64,000 nt of DNA from Sanguinoderma infundibulare (taxonomy: Eukaryota; Basidiomycota; Agaricomycetes; Polyporales; Polyporaceae). The number at the start of each line of letters is the position of its first letter. The first letter of the stretch is position 1. Shown one piece after another: positions 47,247 to 56,454 of this stretch. The DNA lies in assembly GCA_032821775.1 (NCBI GenBank), contig JAVLRN010000021.1:62001-126000 (forward strand). The letters run 5' to 3'. A model generated the notes under the pieces. The model was given only the letters and a program-made list of their open reading frames with translations. It ran no database searches and was not told the DNA's origin. Made by a program: the position numbers and the translations under genes.

Positions 47247-49567
47247 ATGGCGCTCGTCGTCCACACAACGCCTGTCGACGGCCCCAGACGCTCGCCTCGC
47301 ATTCGCGTGCGCCGTCAGGCCAACCTTAGCCGTGCATCCTACCTTCTCGCTCACACCCAGTCTGCCGTAAGTCGCCGCTCCCACTCCCGTAGCCCCCACG
47401 CCCCCGATCTCGCCCTCCCACAAGACCCGTCTGCCATCGTCGCCTCCCTAGCGACCCACTCCAAATCAGGAGCATACCCGACTTCCAGTCCTCCCGCCCC
47501 TCCTCCGAGTAACCGTCGTCCTCGCCCCACCTCTAGTAGTAGCACAGCCCCTTCTTCTTCTAGAAGCAGGTCTCTCCCTGCAAAGAAGCACCATCCGTCG
47601 TCCCCTATCCCCGTTTTGGCGGGCACAAAGCGAAAGCGGTCTCAGAACGTTGCTGATCGCGCCGATCGCCTGGCGTACGAACTCGTACCTGTCAACAAAC
47701 ACGCCCACGACGATTTTCAGACCCCGAGGCAGCTGCGCTACGCGAAGCGGCAGCGTCTTCTGACCTCCCTCTCCGACAATGAGACCCCGGCCGCCCGAGA
47801 ACCTCATGTAGAACGCGCACCTAGTCAGAAGCGTGGAACGCATCATGCAACCACCGTGAGTCATCACCTACATCCCCGCCACTTCTTTGTCCTCAAACAG
47901 ACACCTTTCATATAGGACGGTCGCTTGTTGCCCGTGGCGCGCCCCTCCGATGCCATCCCTTCTTCGGAAGAACGCCCACGAGCTCTACGTCCGCCTACTC
48001 CTCACCCGAAGGCCGATGTCCTGTCAAATCAGCAAGTGCCGCCTATTCCCGCTCCTTCGTTCACGGAGCAGCCCGAGCCGTCTGCTGATGCGGCCGAAGA
48101 GACCACGGAGCCGATGATCTGCCAGTTCCACCGCCTGAAGCTCCCTCCTCGCGAGCAGAGACCCGAGACGGCCGATACCGGGTTGTGGAAACTGGCCTGC
48201 CAGGAACGAGTCGAGTACCTGTAAGTTACGCCGCGCAAGGTCCCTCCTTACGGCAGCCACTTCCCTCCCTGCCTTTATTCTCTCATGGCTAATCATCTCT
48301 CCGGTTCCGCAGGAAAGAAACGTACCGCGAAATCTACGAGGCCGTCGTCCACGCCGAAGGAGCCGCTGCGGGGCGGTTATACCCTCAAGCGCCCAGCACC
48401 GCCTCCGTCTCGCCCCCATCATCTCCAGTTACCCCTACTGCTCAGTTTACCCTATACACGCCCTCGTCCTGTGCTGCAGCGGCTCGTGTCGATTCTGAGG
48501 GAGATACGGACATGGATGTGGAATACTCGAGTGATTGGGATTCGGACGAGGACGAGGAGAGATCCGAGGACGATGACCTCATGTTCGATGCGCATGCGCA
48601 GACGTACGACAACCCCTTCGAGAACATTGGCTGGAGCCCCGGTGCTCAAGCGTTCGGAGCTCCACATCTTCCCCCGTTGGGTTCCATACCCGTCTACGCG
48701 CTCGAGTGCGTCCCGGAGCAGACGGCCCGGAACGGTGTCCCATTCATGGGGCGCGGCACGCCCATCGACCGTGCGCGCCGCGCGGAATGGGCAGCGCCTG
48801 CCGTCCCGCTTCTCCCGCGCGTCATGAACATGAACATCTCGCACGAGCCGTGGGCATTAGTACGGCAATCGACACCGATGCCAACACCGAGTCCATCTCC
48901 GGGCCAGGAGTACTACGCGCCGCAGCCGCAGATACTTTACGCCCCGGAGATACCCATGAACATGAACGTGGGCTTTGACGCGATGCAGATCGACGTCATC
49001 CAGCGCCCCGTACCTTTGCAGTACGAGCAATCGTACACCGAGCCGGAATGCATGTCATGGCTCGATCCTGCTCTTCGTGCCGACGAGTATTCGTCTCCAT
49101 CGCCCTCTCCCGCCCCTCCGCAGTACGCGCTTCCGTGCACGCCTTCGCCGCAACCACAGCAGGACTTCGTAATGGACACCACTCCCGAATACGAGTACCC
49201 GACCACGCCCGAGCTCACCTCGTCTCCGTCGACAACGCCATCGCTGTCGTCGAGCCCCACTGGGTGCGCGTGGCACGCGAGCTTCCTCCAGTGCCTGCAG
49301 TCCCCGACGGGGTGCGCGCCGTGCTTTCCATCGTCCCCTTCCCCTTCCCCGCCAGCTCCAGTGCAGACCACCTACCCGAGCCCGACGCCGGCTTTTGTGC
49401 AGCCTGCAACGCCAACCCCGACGCTGCAGCACTGCGTTCCCGTCTCGCTCACACCGCAGCATTGCGTTCCCGTTTCGCCCACGCCGGTGTTCGCCAGCGA
49501 GGGCTTTCACCATCATCATCTCGTCACGGTACCCGGGAGCGTGACGCTCAGCCACGCGCTTGGCTAA
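47247..49567 (+). CDS. Large Pro/Ser-rich nuclear-type protein
   Basis: Exons 47,247-47,855, 47,916-48,220 and 48,313-49,567 join in phase to 722 residues starting MALVVHTTPVDGPRRSPRIR. The first exon encodes a Ser/Pro/Arg-rich region with basic clusters (GTKRKRSQ). The most ordered part spans the second junction: ICQFHRLKLPPREQRPETAD, then LWKLACQERVEYLKETYREI, which is probably helical. An acidic stretch follows (DMDVEYSSDWDSDEDEERSE). The C-terminal half is very rich in Pro, Ser, Thr and Tyr. Composition suggests a transcription-related scaffold, but no named domain is visible. Confidence 0.7.
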
Positions 49568-50013
49568 AATGCTCATCGTCGCTTTCGATACAGATACGTG
49601 CATGCATACCATACCTATATACCTCCATCCGTCGTCGTCGTATTGCTCTCCGACTCTCTCGCAATTATCGCATATACACTTGCGCTCACCCACCCCACTT
49701 GAATCTGATATATCCGTGTATTTTTGGCGCGTGTACGTTGTATCTCATCTTGCTTTCCGTGCGCTGTTCTGCTTTGAATGATGTGTGCGACTAGATACGT
49801 CCCAAGCGTGATGGTGAGGTTGTGTTTGTCCTTATTTGGCTGACGATTATCAAAGGGAAGTGACGCTTTGCGAATTGCAAACCGTGGCCGCACTTGCGCT
49901 TGCAACTTGCCACAGGACTGTTGCCCCGTCCGTCGCCGTTTCAGCAAGGATTCTCGTAAGCAAATAAGAATGACACCTTTTTTGTCTCTAATAATCACTA
50001 CAGTCTCCACCAG

Positions 50014-50497
50014 AATGTCGGGTACTAGCAGTACCCTTGCTCTCTTGGATGATGACTGTCTCGTTGAGCTCTTCGAGCATGTCGCGGCGTGCCAAGGCCT
50101 TCGTCAGATGTCTCTCGCTTGCAAATGGATCCGGGAGGCATGCAAGTCTGTTTTGTTTCTGTTTCGCAGGTGCCATGTGCTGACACAGTACACGTTCGAT
50201 CCTCGGCATTTCGTCCCTGAGCACCTTGTGGCCATACGTGCGGTAAGCCCGATTCACTTCCTCCGCCGTCTCGAAGTTGTATTCGAAGAAGACGATGATG
50301 GGGATCTCTTCCGCCTCATCCGAATCGGCTTCCCCAACTCGCTTCCGCCGTGTCGGTATCAGCGCAACGCCCGAGGTATGCGTGTTCTCTCTGCTATCAG
50401 TTCTGCGCTCACGGTCTGTACATCGCTAGGCTACCATAGCCACATCCTTGGCTTCTCTGCAAGACCTAGCACAAAGGCAGGAAATACGCAGGCATAG
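50014..50497 (+). pseudogene. F-box protein relic with the LRR core deleted
   Basis: The frame starts MSGTSSTLALLDDDCLVELF and continues through the F-box-like block (AACQGLRQMSLACKWIREAC and FRRCHVLTQYTFDPRHFVPE). It then jumps directly to HFLRRLEVVFEEDDDGDLFR, which corresponds to the last repeats of the intact gene at 36,788 (LRFLEVEFVEDDQANALFSF). About 800 bases of repeat-coding sequence are missing. The C-terminus soon loses similarity. It could still make an F-box-only peptide, but not a substrate receptor. Confidence 0.75.
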
Positions 50498-51250
50498 AAG
50501 AATTCGGGTGCAGCGAGCGCACTCGAACCATCGCACTCCTCTCTCGCATCTTGTTACTTGTCTCGCGACCGCTTGACCCAGGACGTTTCGTGCGCGGGCC
50601 GCGTCGGACTTTGACGGCGCACGCTGCAGGTTGCGTAGTGCCAGAGTCCCGGTCGGACAATAGATCTGCGAGTACAAGAAGCTTGACAGCGTGATTCACC
50701 TCGTGAAGTGCGCAATGTTCAATTGCCATCTTCTCACATTCGAAATACTGTGGGCCGTAGGTCTTTGAGCGCCGCATCCCATAGGCTGTACGTCGGAAAT
50801 CAGGCCTCTTCTCCACAGAAATCTTGGGGTCCAATGAGGATTTGGATTACGACTCTGATGCTCCAACGCTTAACCAATTTGTCCCCCGCCTCTTGAAGAG
50901 ACGAGTCTTTATTTCACAGGTCGAGGCAGCATCGTGACATCCATGCCCAGCGCACTCTAAACCACTTTGCTCAATGATGGCATGGCACACCACACACTGG
51001 ACACGATCCCACGAGACTTGACCACAGTTCGAATGACGACGAAAGTGGAGCACTCGCGCTCGCAGCTGACGACACAAGATCCGAGGTGGAACTCTAAAAC
51101 GCTGTTCATTTCCGCCGACATCGGATTGCAGTGATTTGCGGTTCTCGGCTGAGTTACGCGCAGACCAGAGCGATGTTTTGGACTCGAGCCGTGGTGAAGC
51201 GCTACTGACGCGCATGGGGTCTTTGACAGCTCGCACCAAGTCACAACGTA
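50466..51250 (-). other. Possible coding remnant, Cys/His-rich
   Basis: The minus strand reads FRVPPRILCRQLRARVLHFR, then WDRVQCVVCHAIIEQSGLEC and AGHGCHDAASTC, and further downstream SVEKRPDFRRTAYGMRRSKT with CEKMAIEHCALHEVNHAVKL. The C-x2-C and C/H spacing is suggestive of a zinc-binding segment. I could not find a start or a clean intron joining the two stretches. Confidence 0.35.
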
Positions 51251-51318
51251 AAGGGCACACTAAACGGCGTAGTACACCGGCAGCGAGAAGAAAGTGACGT
51301 AGGTGCAGCGATCCAGAA

Positions 51319-51326
51319 TATATAAA
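51319..51326 (+). promoter_or_regulatory. TATA box of the secreted-protein gene
   Basis: TATATAAA lies 70 bases before the start codon at 51,396, a good spacing for a fungal core promoter with a short leader. It suggests strong, regulated expression. Confidence 0.7.
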
Positions 51327-51395
51327 CGAAGGGTTGAGCGACCTTACCTTCAGACCCCCAACCCCACAGAACATCTCTACCTCTGCATCATTACC

Positions 51396-51895
51396 ATGTA
51401 CGCTACTCGCGCTGCTGCGTTCGCCCTCGTTACCGCCCTTGGCCTCATCCTGCCCGCCAAAGCAGACTTCTTCGCCAACTTCTTCGACGGTGAGCTCCTC
51501 GTCCCATCCCCCCCTCCCGCTCCTTGCTTCCGTGGGACTGACATCTTGACGCTGCCTTCACAGACGACAAGTGCGCCGTCAACGGCGGCATTGGCGTCGA
51601 CATTCGTAACCCAGGCTGCCTGGGCGAGGCCGGCCGCAAGTCGGTCTACATCCCCAACACCGGCCTGGGCACGTCGGGCGACAACCAGTTCTGCCTCGTC
51701 ATCACGTCGGGCAGCGGCAGCTGCACGTGCCAGAACGTCGGCTTCGACTTTACCGCGACGGGCTTCTGCAAGACGTTGAACCCGAGCGACCAGAGCTACC
51801 GCTTCATCTCGGTCAGTTCTGTACACCGCCTACTGAGTGGAAAGCTAAGCTGACGTTTTTCACGACAGGGCTCATGCGCTGCCAACAACTGCTAA
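51396..51895 (+). CDS. Small secreted cysteine-rich protein
   Basis: Exons 51,396-51,489, 51,564-51,811 and 51,869-51,895 join in phase to 122 residues. MYATRAAAFALVTALGLILP followed by AKA is a clear signal peptide with a likely cleavage after Ala-Lys-Ala. The mature protein of about 98 residues has eight Cys in DKC, PGC, FCLV, CTC, FCKT, SCA and NNC contexts, probably forming four disulfides. The Cys spacing does not match hydrophobins or cerato-platanins, so it is an unassigned effector-like or cell-wall protein. The gene lies between the two inverted units and has its own TATA box. Confidence 0.8.
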
Positions 51896-52789
51896 GCATG
51901 ATGCACCTACACAGGTGACACGGACGAATCGGAGAGAGCAGGAGAGCCAGTGCGATGTTGGACTCGGATCAGCTTCGGACCGTATTGATATTTGTTAACT
52001 GTTTGACGTTGAAAATCCATGCTCATTATGCACCGCGCGAGCCGTCGACCGACATTGGCAGGTCGACTAAAAGAAACAGGACGTTGGTGTGCTCAGTATG
52101 ATTGCAAGTTCATATTCTGTTTCGCCAACGGCCATACCCATTACGTCGACATAGATGGCGCACTTCGGGAGGATGTTCGTCTTCGTCATTGAGGCTAAAC
52201 AATAGGTATGTAAGGACACATATCACGGGAGGGAATAATCGACGCAGCATACGACAATTCATGCATCTCCCTCATGGTACTATCGCGTTCCGCGCGTGCT
52301 TCATTATCCCTGAGCCAATCGAGGGGTGCACACGGGCTCGGGTTGTCAAGCAAGATCTCGAGTGACTGCTGAGTGGCGGTTTATCCCAAGAGCACCGAAA
52401 AGGCCTTTATCCCGGTAGCGGAGTATTCTGAGATGCTGTAGAATCCCGGGATAGACTACTCGAGAGACGTCAGTGCAGACACTGGCAGAAGGAAGGACCG
52501 TTCAACCAACCTGTGGCAGTATGTAGCCCAAGCGACTGTCGATAGGAAGACCTCATGCCTGGGGGATATCAGCGACGGCGTTAATGTCCTCCCATGGAAG
52601 ACGAGTGTCATAGAATTTACGAATCGTGATCAACTGCAGCTTGAGCATCTCCCAGAGCGCCGCGGTCAGCGGATGGTAAATTCTGTGGTACCCTTCTACA
52701 GGGTAGCGATAACATGTTGCAGGCAAGGAAAATTGCAGGATAGGAGGAGAAACATGATTGCAATATCGATCACATTTAGGCCTGACTCC

Positions 52790-53000
52790 GTCTGCAAGAA
52801 TAGCGGAACATTACACACCTGATGTATGGCCAAAACTGTTCCGGGACAGCATTCCGAACGTCGAGCACATTTGGCGCCTGAACCCGACAGCGACGGAAAC
52901 AAGGTAGGCCTTCACGCTTCTCTGATCTATTTGCAACTAGGAGACATCTGTCGAAGGCTTTCGAACAGTGCGGTGAGACTGTCGTTATCCCACCGAGAAA
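52790..53000 (-). pseudogene. F-box relic with stop codons
   Basis: Read on the minus strand, it gives DNDSLTALFE, SLRQMSPSCK-stop-IREA-stop-RPTLF and, in a shifted frame, FRRCRVQAP and VPEQFWPYIR. This lines up with the F-box block of the intact gene at 36,788 (LDSDSLDQLFE, KWIREACRPILF, VWPYVR). The Trp codon after Lys has become TAG, the Cys codon TGA, and seven codons are missing. Only the N-terminal domain survives. Confidence 0.75.
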
Positions 53001-53486
53001 GGACATCTAGCAACGTTCTGGAAGTCGCAGTAGCTATGAGAGATAGCATCGAGGTTTCATTCTAGTCTGTAAGTTGCTTACGAGTATTGATCTTCGTGCT
53101 GAATCATTCTGGAGGGACGGAAGCTGAGCATCAGCAAAAGCGCAACCTGCCTGCAAGGCTCCACTAAGCGCTAGGGGGCTATGCTAGATTTCGCAGGATC
53201 CGGCCCCATCGTTTAGGACTCTGTAGGAAGCCGTCGGATACGATGGAATCCTGGAGGGTTCAGCCGTATACGAGTAATCATTGTAGAACCCTGTAATGCA
53301 GCCGCCGGGTGATAGTAATTAGTACAGAGCAATGTAGCTGTTGCGACGGATGCCATCAATCACTGCAAAGTGATGCAATTCATCCTCGGCGTGCGGTCAA
53401 TTATTGCAGAGCAATACTGCAGGTATAGCCTGGGAGATATACTTCGCAGATATTCAGTGCAGTAGGACCCGGGCGCACCAGAGAGA

Positions 53487-53494
53487 TATAAAAG
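53487..53494 (+). promoter_or_regulatory. TATA box present only in the right unit
   Basis: TATAAAAG lies within block C, about 200 bases before the cargo gene's start at 53,692. The left unit lacks this element: a gap of about 27 bases removes it near 43,090. The two cargo genes may therefore be expressed differently. Confidence 0.55.
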
Positions 53495-53691
53495 AGAGCG
53501 CCGGACGTATGTGGCGAGCGGAGACGGTCACATGACCAAGCTGTCCCCATACGCGCGGAAGCATCTGATTCTCTCTCTCCCCAATGACATGCGCCCTCGA
53601 CTTCCCCATAAAACGACCTTCGCCGCCTCCCCATCAATCTCAGAGTCGCTTCTTGACCTCTTACATTCTTGATCTCGCAGTCCCGTCCAAC

Positions 53692-54250
53692 ATGTCCACC
53701 GGGAACGGCCTCACTCAGACAAGGGGTTGCGTGGTGACTCGCGCCAACCCGATGAGGCCCGCAAAACCCCCAGCCTCGAACTTCCAACCCGCACCCAAGA
53801 AGGCGGCAGCAACCCCGGCCAAGAAAACACTGACAGCAACCAAAAAAACGCCCACCACGTCCAAGAAAGCATCGACGACAACGAAGAAAACGGCTGCCTC
53901 ACGGCGGGCTGAAGGCTGCTCAAAGTAAGCCCTCGATTATCCCGGCTCTGGACTCTAGCAGCGAAGGGGAGGCAGATGAGAACACCCCAAATGTTGTGGG
54001 ACATGGTGAGGGCAGGGCGGAGGATGGGCAGGATGAGGGCGAGGGTGAGGGTGAGAACGCGTCCATCCAGCTCCTTCGCGTGCTAGATCACAAAGCCAAG
54101 TGAGTTCTCCAATACCAGCTACTGCATACATGGCTGTATGCGTGCATATAGTGAAGATACCCGGGCGTACCTCGGGATCAAGAAGATATATCAGGATGCC
54201 CGCGCTCTCAGCCACCATATGACAAGTTCTGCAATTTGGGGAAGGACTCG
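53692..54250 (+). CDS. Cargo gene of the right unit, 5' half
   Basis: The start at 53,692 gives MSTGNGLTQTRGCVVTRANP and a Lys/Ala/Thr-rich basic region with repeated TKKT/TTSKKA/TTTKKTA steps, like a linker-histone tail. A phase-2 intron leads to an acidic exon ending ASIQLLRVLDHKA, and a second intron to DTRAYLGIKKIYQDARALSH. The last two exons match the left unit's gene. Instead of that gene's 3' exons, the frame then runs into the aminotransferase fragment and ends at a TGA at 54,513. It is a truncated, chimeric relative. Confidence 0.6.
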
Positions 54251-54344
54251 GCACCGAGGGCCGCGATATCCTTCTGAGCACTGCTTCTCTTCCTCCGCCC
54301 TTGCCTGGCTCCTTGCGAACTCACGAACGCTGGTACTGACCGTG

Positions 54345-55545
54345 GTCCCATATTCGTCGAGGTCACGACTGTCTGCAGAGCGCGCGGACGAAGCACAGCG
54401 AGCCGTCCTCGAATTCTTCCACGCCCCGCCAGGGTACACCGTCATCTTCATGGCCAACGCCACCGGTGCACTCAAGCTGGGAGAGTCCTTCCCCTTCACC
54501 TCCGACAGCACATGAGTCCTCGGCGCGGGCTCACACAACAGCGTGCACGGCATCCGCCAATTTGCGACCGCTCATGGCGCACAGGTGTGTTACGTCGAGT
54601 CAGCCGATTTTGGCGGCGTGGACGTTGCAGAGGCAAAGGTGATGTGCACGATCCCGCGATCCTGCCGTCTCCGTACACCAGCTGATCGGTATCCTCTCAT
54701 CTCCCTCTGGGGTCCCGGTCTGCCCTGATCCACCCAATAGGCCGTCCTCGGCCACCACCGCCCATGCGGCTGATGCGCACCTTCGCGCTCACGGGTCAAT
54801 CGAATGTCTCGAACACAAAGAGCGCGCTTTCCCTCACTGAGTTCACCGCGTCACAAGGCTACTCCATGCTCCTCGATGCCGCCGTGCTAGCACCGACGTC
54901 GGTGATCTCGCTCGCCGACACCCGTGGACGCGATGGTGATCAGTTTCTACAAGATGTTCGGATTCCTGACGGCCGTCGGCGCGCTGGTCGCGGAAGAGTC
55001 GTTCCTGGTGCGCCTGGAGTGCCCCTGGTTCGCCGGCGGCACCGTCGACGTCGTCCAGACGCCTGGTGAATGGTTATTTTCAGTGGTGGCCGTGGCCGCG
55101 GGGGAGTGCGAGTACGAGAGCGCGTTTGGCTGACTTTGGCGCGTTTTGCACTCCAGGACGGCACGATCAACTATCTGAACCTCCCTGCAATCACTGACGG
55201 CCTGAGATTTCTCTCGGCGTACTTGCCCTTCTTGCCCCTCCGCCTCTCTCGTTTCACGCGCTACCTCATTACGTCACTCTCTGAATTGCGACACGATACG
55301 ATGGACACGCCTGTCGTACAGATCTTGTCGCGCGGCCCGAGCAAGGACGTCAAGAATGTCGGCGAGCAATCGGATACAGGCTCTGTTATTGCACTCCTCT
55401 TCCTGTTTGTGAGTCCGTTCCCAATTCAACCCACACCCACGGTCTTTCATTTTGCGCTAACTCTACACGTCCCGCATTCCTAGCCCTCTGGCGAGATGAT
55501 CCCAAACTTGTTCGTCGAGTACGCCGCGTCGGCACTCTCTCTTTT
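54345..55545 (+). pseudogene. Class-V aminotransferase / MoCo-sulfurase-like relic
   Basis: Blocks in order are PYSSRSRLSAERADEAQRAV with TVIFMANATGALKL, GSHNSVHGIRQFATAHGAQV, FALTGQSNVSNTKSALSLTE, MLLDAAVLAPTSVISLADT, ISFYKMFGFLTAVGALVAEE (holding the PLP-binding Lys), ECPWFAGGTVDVVQTPG, and TINYLNLPAITDGLRFLSAY. This order and the S-F-Y-K-M-F-G site fit fold-type-I transferases of the molybdenum-cofactor-sulfurase group. An in-frame TGA at 54,513, a missing codon just before it and a frame change near 54,923 kill the gene, and the 3' part stops at 55,545 where block A begins. Confidence 0.75.
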
Positions 55546-56454
55546 CGTAATAGATGCCGTGATGTATTCTTGCTCCGCCCGCCAAAATTGATGATTTTAA
55601 CTGTTATTAAATTCCGTGTGCGTTGCATGGCCGTGGGCGAGTACCAGAGCAATGCCTGCGAGGGAGCCCACTATACAGCAACTGCAGCCATTCACCATAC
55701 ACTACCATACGCCAAAGCACTATTGTAGTCCTCTACAATATTTCCCCATCAGTCCTGCATGGCACTACAGGGAGCGCGCACCATTACAGTGTTTCCCCCG
55801 GCTCCGGCGAAATCCTACAGCGCCCCGGAGCACGCTCAGCTGTAAACTGTAGGGAATCGGCGTGTCCGCCGGAAGGCTGCAGAGCCAGAAGCAAAACTGG
55901 AATATCGGGTAAGGCACCTACGAACCACTACGATGGCTACAGAGCTATATGCATTTTTACAGGTCTTTGTAAATCTCAAACCTGGTCAGGCTGCGGTGCA
56001 GTGTAGAACTTGAAAGCGGGATGAAGCCTCGCCGTCATAAGCGCCAGGATGTGTGTTTGGCATTATTTGGCATTGGCTGTGGTTCACCTCAAACCTGCCT
56101 CGAACTTCCCGGTATCTTGTTGAACTTGATGATAAGTACATTGATTGTAAACCCCTGCGGGCCCACTTTTACTCCCAATTATCTCTCTCAATCTCGCAAG
56201 GGATGAGGAGATAGTCATTGTACTCCACCACGATATCTGGTGAGGTTCTTTCCGTTCATCATGACATAATTCTTGCTCACTTCGCAGGCACATGAATGAC
56301 AGAGCGTCCGGTCAGAAGCGGGCCTGTGGGAAATGCACACGGACGCTCAATGATGCTGTGCATCCGAATTGAACTGAGGAGGCGATGATATTCGGTTGGT
56401 TTTCGTGGCTTGCCATCCACCTCCCAAGCACGTCTGGCGCGTCGTCTGCTCGCC

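Larger units (their letters stand above)
53129..55990. mobile_element. Right copy of an inverted pair of gene-carrying units
   Basis: It shares three blocks with 40,648-43,434 in opposite orientation and begins with the same CATCAGCAAA (53,129-53,138). At its far end (about 55,990) the similarity stops just before the place where the left copy has TTTGCTGATG, so this end may be truncated. Between the middle block and block A it carries a class-V aminotransferase fragment instead of the left unit's 3' gene exons. Confidence 0.6.

Noticed and set aside
51396..51895. Hydrophobin
   Set aside because: Eight Cys are present, but the spacing lacks the two adjacent Cys-Cys pairs of the hydrophobin pattern.
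40648..55990. LTR retrotransposon
   Set aside because: The end blocks are inverted rather than direct between the units, and no reverse transcriptase, integrase or gag-like frame lies in or between them.
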